Positions 49,996-61,840 of a DNA stretch of 64,000 bases are shown in pieces. Origin of the DNA: Pezizomycotina sp. ARF18 (Eukaryota; Ascomycota); NCBI GenBank assembly GCA_002224055.1, contig AZLU01000084.1, positions 95,333 to 159,332 of the forward strand, written 5' to 3'. The notes under the pieces were generated by a model. That model was not told the origin of the DNA and ran no database searches. It saw only the letters and a list, made by a program, of their open reading frames with translations. The translations under genes and the position numbers were made by a program. How positions within the stretch are numbered: the stretch's first letter is position 1; each line of letters opens with the position of its first letter.

Positions 49996-50566
49996 TTGGT
50001 CGAAGAAGGATACATTTTGCAGCAAAATTCGGCGTTCGGGGAATATACCAATCACCAAGGCAGGCGGATTTTTCTTAGGTAGGTTCAAATTTGTATGTTA
50101 TAACAAAGGTTGCACATTAGATACGTTAGATACGTTACCCATTAGCGCATTAGTTTGAAGCAGCTTCTTGATTTCTTAGTGCCTTTCAAGTTCAATGCAC
50201 TGTAATAGACGTCTGGCAGCATAGCCTGATTTATTTTCTTATAAAAAAACAGTGAGGCCCTCATAAAACACAAAGCCAGCTGCTTAAGAGAGACTTTCCA
50301 AATTAAATATGCACAATCAATCATGAAAAGGAAATGATGAATATAATTTTATAATTCGAACGATGGTGTTGCGAATCTTAGAAGCGGTCCTTCGCCTGGA
50401 ATGTTTCCGATTGGTTGTTGTAATTTATAGGCGGGTTGAATTGGCACGAAACCGAGAAGCTTAAAAAGTTCCCTGCAAGCTAAGAAAAAGAGCTCCACGA
50501 GGAAAAATTACGAACCAGCAAACACCTACCGTCTGAGCTCAAACAACATAAAGCTAGGACGCGAAA
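49996..50566. other. Spacer upstream of the Arp10-like gene
   Basis: About 570 bp, AT-rich, with the LRP1 3' end and the next promoter. A short repeat of tagatacgt lies near 50119-50137. No gene seen. Confidence 0.55.
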
Positions 50567-52457
50567 ATGACGACGCCACGGGGCCCAACACGCCTCACCG
50601 CTTTCCTCCTTCTCCGCACACCTTCTTCGCTCAATCCGCCTCGTCATCCTCCGCTACCGCTGCTGGCGGCGCATCGTCCACCACCGACCGCGACCGCCTG
50701 AGCTCCATTACGTCCCGCACACGCCGCACGGCCGCATCTCGCTCGGTTCTACCTTCTCCTACTCTTCCCCCGGTTCGTCGCTGCACCAGGTCGAAGACCC
50801 GCTCGTTTTCGAATCGGCGCCCGCGTTCTCCGTGCCGGATTCGCGAACGAACCGAGCCCGCGGTGTGTGGTATACGTCCGCCCCGAACTTTTCGGCGCGT
50901 TGGCATAAAAGGGCGCGGAGGCACGAGGGCGAACCTAAAAATAGGGGAGAAGGCTGGTCCAGAGTTAGGAAGAACGGCGGCGGGGGGGAAGAGTGGGAGC
51001 TATGGGGTAGCGGCGACCTAAGCGAGGATGGGAATAAGGACGTAGAATCGTGGAGGATGCGATGGAGAGGTTGTTTCGGGATGCTTATAACAAGTACAGA
51101 TCCACCTTTTCTTCTAAATTTATATTGGATGATTAAACTAACTTGTGGGGGGTTCTCTCAGGTATCTACTGGTAGATTCAAAGACAAGAAGGTTGCTTAT
51201 ATCCATCTCGCCACTGCTACCCGTTCCTTACCAACTGCAATGGCGCAGCTGCTGTTCTCACACTTCAACGCCGACGATCACGTTCGTCACTAATCCAGTG
51301 ATGGAGACCGTAGCGCTGGCCTGCGGTCTGCGCTGGTGATGGATATCGGCTGGCGAGACCACTGTGACGCCGGTGTACGAAATGCGCACGATTCTGCGGG
51401 CATTCGCACGTCCAGGCGCGCTCCAAGAGCATAATAAATATCATGGGACAGATGGTGCGGAAAGCTATACCGGATCCGAACCGGCAGCGGCGGCGAAGAC
51501 GACGATGAAGATACCAGGGAGGAGAAAGAAGACACGTCGAAGGAATGTGGCGGCTGCTGGACTGGGAAGAAATCGACGACGTCGTGTCCAGGGCGTGTGG
51601 TGCAAAACTTGAAATCGCAAAGGAAGACGGCGGAAAATGTTCATGAAGACGTTCGGGATGACGCCGCCGCCTTCGGACGAGAAGAATCCGACGACGGCAC
51701 GGAGCAGTTCGTCGATGCAGGGGAAGAAAAACTCTACCGCCGATACCGTTGAGCTCCACCTTTGATATACCATTTACGATGAAGGATCATCCGCAGGTCA
51801 TCACGGGCGTCCTACCTACCCACCAACCGAAACACAAAAAGTCCTCTCCGTGCCGTTCGATAACTATCCGCCCCGCAGAAATCGCATTCTTCTCTACTTC
51901 CGACACGAATGCAGCCTCAATTCTATCCGACGATCCCATACCGCCGCCGAGTATATCCGACCTGATGGTCCACGACGTCGACGACCCGTACTCGACGACG
52001 ATCCAAGCAGACGCTCCCTTTCTTACTATACTCTGCCTGCTACGTTTACCCGTGGACATCCGAGCAGCGTGCCTACCGCGGATCGTCATAACCGGCGGCG
52101 CGAGCTCATACCGGGATTGAAATCGCGAATAATAGCCGAGCTTAAGGAGCTCGTCGAGCAGCGAGGGTGGAACCCCGTCGTTCGAGGAGGCTAAAAGGGG
52201 AAGATAGGAAGCGACAGCTGGTGGATAAGCGCCGGAAAAAGCAGAGGTAGAGCTGCTAGAGAGCGAGAAGGAGAACATTAGAGAGAAGCACAAGCTCACG
52301 GCGGTGTGGCCCCAGGCACGGTGAGAGGGTTACATACACTTGTGCTTGGGCGGGAGCTAGCTTGATCGCGGGTGCTAGGATAAAAGGCACAATAGAGGTC
52401 GAAAGGGAGAAGTTCATGAGCGCCGTCGCAGCAGGGGGAACAGGCTTCGCTTCATAG
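50567..52457 (+). CDS. ARP10: Actin-related protein, Arp10 type
   Basis: Arp10-like proteins cap the pointed end of the dynactin Arp1 filament. ATG at 50567 starts a Ser/Pro/Thr-rich extension (PHRFPPSPHTFFAQSASSSS, DRDRLSSITSRTRRTAASRS). Actin-fold motifs follow across frames: PLVFE, then IGARVLRAGFANEPSPRCVV (phosphate-1-like), then FRDAYNK|YLLVDSKTRRLL across an intron (51094-51161). Next are TFVTNPVMETVA, LRSALVMDIGWRETTVTPVY, SIINIMGQMVRKAIPDPNRQ and EGMWRLLDWEEIDDVVSRAC. Later motifs are DIPFTMKDHPQVI, LPVDIRAACLPRIVITGGAS (adenosine-loop-like), LKSRIIAELKELVEQRGWNP and GASLIAGARIKGTIEVEREK, stop TAG 52455-52457. About 600 aa, longer than plain actin because of low-complexity inserts. 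Many one-base losses. The exact ARP class is a judgement from divergence and layout. Confidence 0.8.
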
Positions 52458-52712
52458 TTTTCATTTTATAAAAAATCTTTCCAGCATAGAAGCGTAGGCG
52501 TTAATCTAGCGAATTACTATATTTTGTTTGTTGCTACTGACAGCTCGAGAGAACGTTCTTATATTGATTATACAAAATGCCTCGCAGTGGGTATCTTTCT
52601 ACACCTAATGACGTTAAATGTGTGAGCAGCGTGGAGTGATATATATAATCCCAAAACTTCTAGAAGAAAATCTCATTTATCATCATCATCCGTCTCGCGA
52701 ACTTTCCAAATC

Positions 52713-55172
52713 TCAGCCTCTTAGACTTGTCGCTTTGCTGAGAAACACTATATCCGACATTCCCGCTCTTGTGTTCCACTTCTTCAAATTACCCTCCTTC
52801 AGCTTTTGGAATTCCGGGTTAGCTTCCTCGATTTTCCTCAGCTCCTCCTTCGCTTCCTTCGCGCTTCACCAGCTTCCTCGATCTTCTTTATTCTCCAACC
52901 GCACTCGTCGTAAAATTCACACTGTGGCACTTCCATGATTCGTTTATGCCAACTCCAATAGTCTCCCTTTGCCCCTTCCACCAGCTCATGACGTTGTCAA
53001 CGTGTCTCTTAGCGTTTCGTCATCAAACTCAAAGCTCGTCGCGCCGATGATCTCGCCATTAGCCTGCCACCGGTAGACAGCCGTGAGATTGGGTTGCACG
53101 GCGACACGGTCTTCCGCAGGTGCTTGTGGAAGAGACCATACAGCTTCTCTATAGAATTGTATTCCAGTAGAGTATCGAGCGTCAGGATTGAAGAATCCGA
53201 CACGTCCAGATTTGCAATCTGGGCGATGAAACTGTCCGAGAAGTGGGCATGGGGGTCAAGCTTCTGAAAAGCGCAGAGATAATCCGTCGTCTTCTTTGGA
53301 TGAGAAACTAGGATGTCGATAGAAGGCGGTGATACAGCATAAGCTGGAGAAACGTCATCTGGCCTGGGAAGATGAAACCGGAGGCGGTTTGTCTGATGCT
53401 CTGGTTTTGAGATCGATGACAAATACAGGCTGCGGTTCAGGACCTTTCTGCGTTGGCGAGGCTGCCGATTGTGTTGGTGAAAAGTATGTATCGAGTGTGG
53501 TTTGGCGGTCTTTTTTCTTCTGCGGAGTAGCAGGAATTGGAACTTCCTTCGATTCAGAGGTGCTACTAGATTCACTCCCGCTCTCACTCTTCGAAATAGA
53601 TTCAGAGTTCTTCGGGCGGCCCGGCCTCGTCGTCTCGGCTTCTCTGAACTGCCTTCTATATTATTTTTCGCTACCTTCACTCCCAGAGGCGACGTTAGAC
53701 TCTTCTTCCTTTGGTTTCTTCGATTTACGTTTCCGTTTAGGCTTTTCAGTCCCGCTTCCCGTGCTTCCTTCGCTTTCTTCGCTCCCAGAGACTGAAGCAG
53801 CGACATCTTCGTCATCTGAGGTTTTGGATTTTTCCTCCTTCTACGTACTTTTGACTATATGCATCGTACGCATCCTTCTCAAAACCGAACCTCATCGATA
53901 ACTCCGATAGTCCAGACATCGTCAATCCAGCCCCAGACCTCTAACTCCTCGTTACGCCGCCGTTCTTAAGAGCTTCAATGCTCTGTAACATGTTGTATAT
54001 CCTCAAACCCCACGTGTCCTCAGGAATCCTGACCTCAACGGGGACTACTGTATGTACCTCCTCCTCCGCTTCCTTGTGTATCGCCGTGCCGGCCTCATTG
54101 CGGGCGTCTGCCTCTTGAAACCTCGTAGTAGCGTGTAGTGAACTGCTGCTCGCACCAGAGGTTCATGACTAAATCCGTCACGGACAAGCGAGGCTCGCGC
54201 ATCTTGCCGCGGGTGCGCGGTACAGCTGCAGCGGCGATTTCGTTTCTTGAACCAGTACTTCAGGGTCCTTCTTCGACTCGGTTTGCAGAGCCTTATTTGG
54301 ATCTAGTAGCCCTTTCGCGTCTGTTTCAATTGTATACTCTTGTTCGTGATCACGATATCCGGGTCTGCGTTTGGATCTTCAGCCTGCGGAACTTGGAGGG
54401 AGATTTGCTTCGGTTAGTTCACTCAATTTGAGAAAAAAATTCAACAGTAAAAAAAAATCATGTCTTAAATGAAAAACTCGTGAATTGCAAATAAGAACAC
54501 ATACGAAGCATCCACTAGCTTTCAGGATCGCCGCCGTGCCTGCTGTAGGCCCGCTTGTCATCCAGTGCACATTGTACGTCCCGTGACGCAAAAGGGCAGC
54601 TGCGGCCTCCTTGATGCGATCAGGTATAAACAGCGCGTCGAAATGCGTACCGCCGAACGATTCATCGAAACCCCCGCCATCCTGCCGCACCGCCAGCTGC
54701 TCAATGTCGAGCTGTTGGCGCACTGAGTACGCACCAAGCTCCGGCTCATATTCCACTCGACTTTCTAGCTCTTCTTCGACGGTCGGCGTCAGCTGCGACG
54801 CTTCGTTTCCTACAGAGTAGCTCTCGAATATCTCGCGAGCTGCTTCTCTCGTCCTCGTCTAACGAAAAATCAATATCGTATCGTTCTCCGATTCCTGTGA
54901 GCTCTTTGGTGGCTGTTGCAGGGATTGTTGCACGACCGCCACTTGTTCTGCCGATTTTTCGCCCCGTTATCGATAGCAGCGATAGCAGCAGTATCTGAGA
55001 CGTTCGCAGCTAGGTTTTCTAGCTCGCGAAGGATAGCGGTGATTCGGATCGTTCTACCCTGCTCCTTTTCCTCCTGCTTTCGGAGTAGTTTGTGGTCTGA
55101 ACCTGTAGTTTGGTAACCTGGAGGTCGGTTGTTCTCGAGTCGGTGGTTGGAGGAAGATGCTGAGGGATTCAT
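52713..55172 (-). CDS. EXO5: Exonuclease V (Exo5/Dem1), Fe-S PD-(D/E)XK nuclease
   Basis: Exo5 is a single-strand-specific exonuclease with a 4Fe-4S cluster, needed for mitochondrial (yeast) or nuclear genome upkeep. ATG at 55172 (MNPSASSSNHRLENNRPPGY). An intron is at 54384-54504. Motifs: RLSVTDLVMNLWCEQQFTTR (first cluster Cys), ARNEAGTAIHKEAEEEVHTV, VPVEVRIPEDTWGLRIYNML and QSIEALKNGGVTR. A long Ser/Lys/Glu insert follows (SGSEESEGSTGSGTEKPKRK). The catalytic strand is VFVIDLKTRAS (DxK). Then HAHFSDSFIAQIANLDVS, GATSFEFDDETLRDTLTTSW and SWWKGQRETIGVGINESWKC, with cluster Cys in KCHQCEFYDECGW after repair of shifts. Stop at 52713-52715. About 780 aa, longer than usual because of the low-complexity insert and N-terminal extension. 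Convergent with ARP10. Confidence 0.88.
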
Positions 55173-55749
55173 GGTCGTAGTCGATATTCGAGTTCTTTAT
55201 TTTTGCATTCCTTTATTTTTGCATTCCTGAGTTATATTATAGTAGTGGCAATTTCTAAATTGGCTCATTAACGCGCGATGCGTGCTGTCTTTATAATAAA
55301 CTTTTGGAATGAAATGTTTGGCCGCTTCCCACGACAGCAAACGAAAATAATTCGAAAAAAAAAAAAAAAAAAGGTGGTACGGCGGTGGCCACGATCCTTC
55401 TCCCTCAAATGGAAGTAGGGTCAAGGGGGGGTATTAACTAAAGAATTCTTGGATTCAATCGATGTGTTGTTATATTCAAAGTATGAACAAATATCACTGA
55501 TTTTTGAGTTTTGTTGGTTACTGATGCTACTTTAATTACATTTAACTTAACGCAGCTCCGGTTTATTCTATTTTATTTACTTTTTTGGCCCTGAATATGT
55601 ATCAACGAATGAGACAGAAACAGTGAACGCGGTTCGTATGGGAACCCGTGATCTAGATATGATAAATATCAACAATAACGAAAAAGCAATAAATCCTTCT
55701 TGTGCTAGTAGCGAAGGAGCAAATCACCAAGTTCGGGTGCCAAACGTGA
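55173..55749. other. Spacer between AAT2 3' end and EXO5 start
   Basis: About 580 bp, AT-rich with an A run near 55355-55371. It should carry the EXO5 promoter and the AAT2 3' end (both genes on minus). No gene seen. Confidence 0.55.
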
Positions 55750-57334
55750 TTAATTCGTTTCCTTTACAACCTTGGAAATAGCCTCTGCGACGTAATTGAC
55801 GTTCTTGGTATTAAGACCAGCCATTGATATTCTACCGTTCTTGGTCATGTAGATGTGAGACTCCTTCTTCAGCTTCTCAACTTGCTTTGGCGTTAGGCCG
55901 GTGCTGTAAAAAGTAAAAAGCAATGATGTTAGCAAGAGCCAAATTTATATCATAAAATGGGAGCGTAGGTTTACGGTAGCTCAGATAACTTACAAAGAGA
56001 ACATGCCAATCTGGCTGGTAATGTGCTCCCACTTTCCTGGCGTGTTGAGCTCCTCGAGTTTGCTCCTGAGGGCTTTCCTCATTTCGATGATACGGCCGGA
56101 CATGGTCCTCAGGTCCTCCTCCCACTGCGCAAAGAGCTGCTGGTCGTTCAGGACCTGCGAGGCGATCCTGGCGCCGTAAGCGGGAGATTCGAGATCTCGC
56201 TGCGCTGCAGGATGGCAAGCTGCGAGCCGATCTTCTTGTTCGTCTCCGCGGCGTTCGGTCCCGGCTTCGTGACGAAGTGGAAGCAACCCGCCCGCTGACC
56301 GTAGAGGCCGAAGTTCTTGGCGAACGACTGGGCGACGCACAGCTCGAAGCCCTGGTCGACGAAGTACTTGATCGCCCAAGCGTCCTGGGCGAGGTCTCCG
56401 GTCGCGAAACCTTGGTAGGCGGTGTCGAAGAAGGGGAAGAGGCGGCGGTTGCGCATGACTTCGGCGATCTTGATCCACTGCTCTTGCGTGGGGTCGACGC
56501 CGGTGGGGTTGTGCGCGCAGGCGTGCAGCAGGATGACGGAACCTTCCTTGGCGGATTCGAGCTCCTTGATCATGCCATCAAAGTCCAGACCTTTCGTCTC
56601 CTTGGAGAAGTAAGGGTAGGTAGCGATTGGTAGGCTGACGTTGCCGAAGATCTGGTTATGGTTCGCCCAGGTCGGGTTGGAAAGGTAGACGGCCTGGTTA
56701 TCGGAACGTGGGTAGAATCGAGCTAGGAAGAGAGCTCCAAGGTGGACAGCACCAGTTCCAGAGATAGTTTGAAACGAAGAGACCTTGTGGAAGAAACAAT
56801 TAGAATAAGAACTTTTTTGAGCTTTAAGAATTAGAGGAGTATTTCTCATACCCGATTTTCTTTCAAAGCAGTGCTGTCACCACCAAGCAGGAGCTTAGCA
56901 GCAGCACTCGTCAAGGTCGAGAGACCAGCAATTGGCAGGTACTCGTGATTTAGGGAAGGATCACTCCTGACAATTTCGTCGGCCTACAAAAAAAATCATT
57001 CGTGAATTAGTCAATCGACACCTTCTGCAGCTTAAGAAGTGCTTGATTATTGTAATTAGTCATTCTGGTACCTTCTTGACGACTGCAGTATCCACGGTTT
57101 AGCATTGTCGTCCCTGTAAGCTCCAATGCCAAGGTCAACCTTATCCTTGAACTCATCGGCCCTGTATTCTGCCATGAGACCGAAGAGAGGGTCGACAGGC
57201 GCGAGGGGCACTGCCTCGAAGGCGGAAACTTGATCTGAGGACGACATGTGGGCTGTGATGGATGCTAATCTCTGCTGGGCTGTTGTTTGGTTTTGCTGCG
57301 TTGCTGCTGCTTGAGGTTGTTGCTTTGTGGACAT
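55750..57334 (-). CDS. AAT2: Aspartate aminotransferase (cytosolic type)
   Basis: A PLP enzyme that interconverts aspartate/2-oxoglutarate and oxaloacetate/glutamate. Exons: 57072-57334, 56852-56983, 55994-56782 and 55750-55903, about 445 aa. A Gln/Ala/Thr-rich extension of about 30 residues precedes MSSSDQVSAFEAVPLAPVDP, then LFGLMAEYRADEFKDKVDLG and IGAYRDDNAKPW. Then ADEIVRSDPSLNHEYLPIAG, SFQTISGTGAVHLGALFLAR, YLSNPTWANHNQIFGNVSLP, HACAHNPTGVDPTQEQWIKI, FDTAYQGFATGDLAQDAWAI, the PLP-lysine motif SFAKNFGLYGQRAGCFHFVT, PPAYGARIASQVLNDQQLFA, and after the last intron TGLTPKQVEKLKKESHIYMT to VVKETN. Only a few base losses (near 56195 and 57088), so this is one of the cleanest genes here. No strong presequence, so the cytosolic form is more likely, but the N-terminal extension leaves some doubt. 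Confidence 0.95.
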
Positions 57335-57393
57335 TGCGGGGGAGAAAAGAAAAAACGAAAGCTGGCAAGGGCAAAAAAAGCTTTTTATAGGAA

Positions 57394-57425
<32 letters not shown>

Positions 57426-58801
57426 CTCTCCACCACCAGGTAAAATGTCCCAGAAATGACCAGGACTATTACTAGTTTCTCCACAAATGATCGATAAATA
57501 ACGGTATAACGAGAAGGCAAAAAAAAGGGCTCAAGCTAATCAAAGGGTACCGTTTTGCAAGAGAGCTCTTAAGAATCTGCACAAAGTATGCACGCCGTCG
57601 GAAAACTCGCAGGTAAAAAGGAAGGGAAAAAAGCAAGAAAATCGGATATCTTGCGAAAAAGGTAGATGATTCCAAGCAGCTCTACGGTAGCTATGCAAAT
57701 AATGTACAATATTATAGCAGGTATTTTCTAATATACAAATCAGACGATAGTTTTTTTTTTTTTTTTTTATAACGAGTGTTACAGGAGACAAAGAGACTCT
57801 ATATATAGGAGGACTAAGAAAATGGAAGGGATCGCGAGGCTTTCCCGTCAATTCATTGCAGCTATATAATTATAAATAATATCTAATTAATTTGGTCTTA
57901 TGATTGCCGCCTAGCCTCTCAAAATTAATGGACATTTATTACGTTTGATATTTTTTTCCTCTCTACCTTCCCCACGGCGTTTGTCACGGAGCAGAAATGG
58001 GAGAGCTTTCCCGGGTTTTTTCGGCTCACATGCCTAGCTATACCTCGGACTATTTCCTACGGCTATAGATAGTGCCACAATAGCAGTATAATAATAGCGC
58101 GATTTCGATTAGAGCTATCTCAGCAGGAACAAGCAAAGCTGATAATAATAATGGAGATGGCGGTCGCTTTCAGTTACTGAGTTTGCTTCGATGTGTTCTT
58201 TTGACGTGTTGCGTTTTTGATCCATGTGGGTCTCAACTCTCAAGCTTTGACGCAGACCTTCATTCCTTATATTCGGAGGAAGCGGAGAAATCCATTGAGC
58301 AAAATCACGGATTACGGAATAACATAATACAAGATCGATATAGGAGTTGTAATAGTAATTGCATTGATTTCATTTTGGAAAACTGATCTAAATTACGAGA
58401 ATTAAAATATGACGATTAATAGATTTTAGGAAGTAATAATGCTTCCAAAAGGTGGGGAAAACATCAACTTAAGGAAAGGATACAAAGAACACCGAACAAT
58501 CAAGAGAAACCTCCTTAGACGCCAAAGAGACAACGCTTTCTATACAATCATGCAACATTTTCCTTAGACCTGTAAACTCATGAGTGGTTTGGAAAAATAC
58601 CAAAAAAAAAAAAAAAGCAGGCAAACGAGAAATATTAAAGGAAAGGGAATGGATATACATCGACCGTCCAAAAGCGCGAGATGTCGAATAAGCGTCGAAT
58701 ATGCTCTGCTGATAACAGCGTCTTGGGGAGATGCTAGGGATATCACCGTTCATCACGAAAACCATTGACTTCTTTTTTCCGTGAGATGACATGAGTTGTG
58801 T
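57335..58801. other. Intergenic region upstream of AAT2
   Basis: About 1.5 kb with the AAT2 promoter and the next gene's 3' end. It holds an AAT/TAA repeat (about 57393-57424), a T run near 57750-57768 and an A run near 58600-58616. No gene supported. Confidence 0.55.
57393..57424. repeat. (AAT)n microsatellite in the AAT2 upstream region
   Basis: About ten aat units on the plus strand, just upstream of the AAT2 start. Simple repeat, seen directly. Confidence 0.9.
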
Positions 58802-61744
58802 TTACAGCGCGCCATTATTGTTTGTTCGCCGGTTGAACCAATCATCTGGACTAGGCTCCCTTTCATTAAGCCCTTGAGCCCTACCGTCAGCTCGATCTCT
58901 ACTGTCTGTGCTCGCACTTCTCTCGCTAAAGTTGCTGGATCGATCCCCGTCCGTATACCCGGTCGGTAAGTGTTCCAGTGCTCAGGAGCTTCGCCGCCGC
59001 GATACGGGCCTGTTGGAATATCCCCTCCACCGCGATGGGAGCCGCGGAACTGCCCGCGAAAGCGTCCACGGAAGTCCCCGCGGTTGGAACCGCGCCAGGC
59101 TCTACCCAACCACCGTTGCCACGATATTCACCACGCCCTCTATCATCTACACCTCTACCGCGGTGACGTCCATGGCCTCTGTCGTCCGATCCTCCTTTGG
59201 CACGGTAGTCTCTGCGGCCCCTATAATCGCCAGTTCTACCACAATAATCGCCCTGGCCCCTATCATCGCTACCTCGCCGCCAATTAGCGTGACCTCGACC
59301 CCTGCTAACATCGTACGGGTCGTCGGACTCCCTTCCATCGCGTCTCCTTTCGTAATGGTGCTCGCTCCCCTCTTCTGAGTCTGAAAACTTACCACCACGG
59401 CGATCACGACTAAATGAGCCCCTGTCGTCAGAAGACTTGTTAGACTGGCGCTCTCGCCCGTGATCGTCACGATCTTCAGAGTCTCTGCTAAATCGCCGTT
59501 CCCTGTCATGATGAGGATCTCTGCTGTCGGAATCTCTACTTCCGCGGCGATCCCAATCAGATGAGCCCTTTCTGCCAGAATCTCGACTGTCGCGACGGTC
59601 GCGGAAATCACTATCCGGGGTCGTAAGAATCCTTGTCGTCAGAAAATTTTCTGTGCTGGCCATCGCCGCGCACGGGCGAAGTCTCAGGCGAAAATGAGCG
59701 GGATCTACCATAAAGCCCCATGCCTCCGAGATTTCCTGACGGCCTTCGGTCCCAACCTGATGCACGTGGGGGCTTCCCTGTCGACGGAGGAGTTGACGCA
59801 AGGTCGGGTGCATGTTGCTTCGGACCCTCCTGAACGGCTGAATCGTCCATGTCGATATCCATTGGCTCGGAACCCATGTTAAAGTCATCCTGCTTGGAGG
59901 ACGGACGGTGGTCTCCGCGATCAGAAGGGCGGCGCGGAATTTCAGGAACCGAGAACCGCGAGGCTTTTGGGGACTGCTCTCTGATGCCGGCGTTTCTTAG
60001 CTGCTCACGAAACAGTTCACTTTCCTGTTGCTGCTGCCCAGCCGAATAGCGACGCTCCCGTGGAGACATCTGACCCGCAACCCCAGGTGCAGTAGCATTG
60101 TGATTAGAAGTGGACCGTAATCTAGGATCTCTACTGATATTATACTGATGATCTGTTGTCATTGTTTGTTGTGGCAATTGTGAGACTAACGACTGATAAT
60201 TCTGGTAGGCTTGTATATAAGTGTGAAGGCAGCTACGGGAAGCTCTCTCATGGTTATCGGGTTGAACTGGTGGTGTTTTGTAAAGGCTGGGTGGGCTGGT
60301 GCCCATTGCCTTGCATATTGTAACTGTTCGTTCCACTGGCCGGGTGACGTTCACCATGTGCCAGAGGTTGCTGTTCGCCAGATCGTTGTCTTTGGATATC
60401 GTGCGTAGGCTGCTGCGCATTGGGCCGTTGCTGCCGAACTCGTGGATCTGAGAAGGAAGCAGTAGCTGATCAACAAATGACATGACCCCGACTCAATCAG
60501 AGGCATCAATCAAGGTCATTACTTACCCGATGGTGGTAAAGCATAGGGGTTTTCAATCGGCTTCTGGAATGCATTTTCCACCTGAAGACCGGGTCCATGT
60601 GAAACATCTTGGTGAGGATTTGCCTTTTCCTCGCCTCCTCCGGCTCCTGGTTGCTCGAAAGTAACTCTTTTGCGCGGGGAGGTTGCATAGATGGGTCTGG
60701 GCGAGGAACCCGTGGCTTCACACTCGGCTTCCTCTTTGCTCCATATTTTGCCGGGTCCTTTCTTCTTAGGTGCTTTTGCAGCGGCTCACGCTCCTCTGGT
60801 GGAACATGCGCATTTCAATCTCTTCGTTTTTCATTTCTTTTCTTCGACCGGCAAGCATTCTTCCCAATTCGATTTCTAGTTCGATGATAGAAAGCGACTC
60901 GAACTTTGCAGCTTCTTCGGGAGACATTTTTCCATCATGGGTTTGAACTGGTCGATATCGACCAGAACTGAACGCATCTCAGCAGGTAATGCATCCAACG
61001 GACCGGGTTGACCGGGTTTTTTGAACTCCTGTAAGTACTTTATCTGTTGGGGATGCATCACGGATTCTAAACGAGTCGGGGGAACATGTTCGATAGAGAG
61101 TCGAATCAATACATTTGATCAGGTCTTCCTCAGTTGCCTGGAACTCCTTGATGTGACGGTCGCGAAGCTTTCTCTAAAAGTATACCAGGAATGATTCCGC
61201 AAGCCGCGAGGGAAAATGACAGTTAGTGCCTCATTAATCACCAATATTTCGACTTTAGAACTTTAGAAAGACCACAGAGCCGAACCTTTGCTTTTCCTGC
61301 CCCCTTGCCCTTACTTCGAGCATGTTTCTTCCTTCTGTTCTTTCAGTTTCAATGCTCCCTGGCTACCGAGTCGCCGTTAGTTTGTGATCATATACAATTT
61401 CAGCTCGCGATAACGACGATATTTTGGTTCGCCAAATCTTCGCAGCCGAGTTTTACGAAGCAACCGTAAAAGCATCGGACACAGTACGTCGCGAACAAGG
61501 GATTTAGATTTGTGAAGTTCGATCGAAAAAACAGAAAAGGATGTGGCCGGTCTACCTGGAAAATCCATCAACATTCCTCCCAGAATGGCGGGCCTGAAAG
61601 AACTCCTCGAACGTTAGCAATTTCTGATTATGAAGTCAAAAAGGAGGGAATGGAAAAAGGCAAGAACTGCCCAAACAACGGCATTCTAATGAAACGAACC
61701 TTCACTTTGGGGAGGTTTCCCCAGTCTATGGGCTCTTTCGACAT
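58802..61744 (-). CDS. Long Arg/Gly/Ser/Gln-rich protein, function unknown
   Basis: No named family recognised. N-terminal pieces: MSKEPIDWGNLPKV, then (after introns) RKLRDRHIKEFQATEEDLIK, QQIKYLQEFKKPGQPGPLDA, LPAEMRSVLVDIDQFKPMME, MSPEEAAKFESLSIIELEIE and MKNEEIEMRMFHQ. A Lys/Pro-rich stretch ends ENPYALPPS at a clear donor; intron 60466-60526 leads to ATASFSDPRVRQQRPNAQQP and Gln-rich sequence. Next are SRDPRLRSTSNHNATAPGVA, MGSEPMDIDMDDSAVQEGPK, and long Arg/Asp/Ser repeats (RDRRDSRDSGRKGSSDWDRR) grading into RGG-type repeats (RGDFRGRFRGQFRGSHRGGG). The C-terminus is probably SPDDWFNRRTNNNGAL with TAA at 58802-58804. RGG/RD repeats suggest RNA binding and condensate-type behaviour in the nucleus. 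The start is tentative; coding may begin further upstream (to about 61840). Several one-base losses. Confidence 0.65.
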
Positions 61745-61840
61745 GACGGTAGTGCACGGGATACGGTCGGCCGTGGTCGCCTTACGCGCATCGGATTGCT
61801 GATCGTGTAACCGCGTGAGAGCTGCAAATTTCGTTAGCAC

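Noticed and set aside
55750-57334. Mitochondrial aspartate aminotransferase
   Set aside because: The N-terminus is Gln/Thr/Ala rich with few Arg and no typical presequence, and the SSSDQVSAFEAVPLAPVDPL start fits the cytosolic form; not fully excluded.
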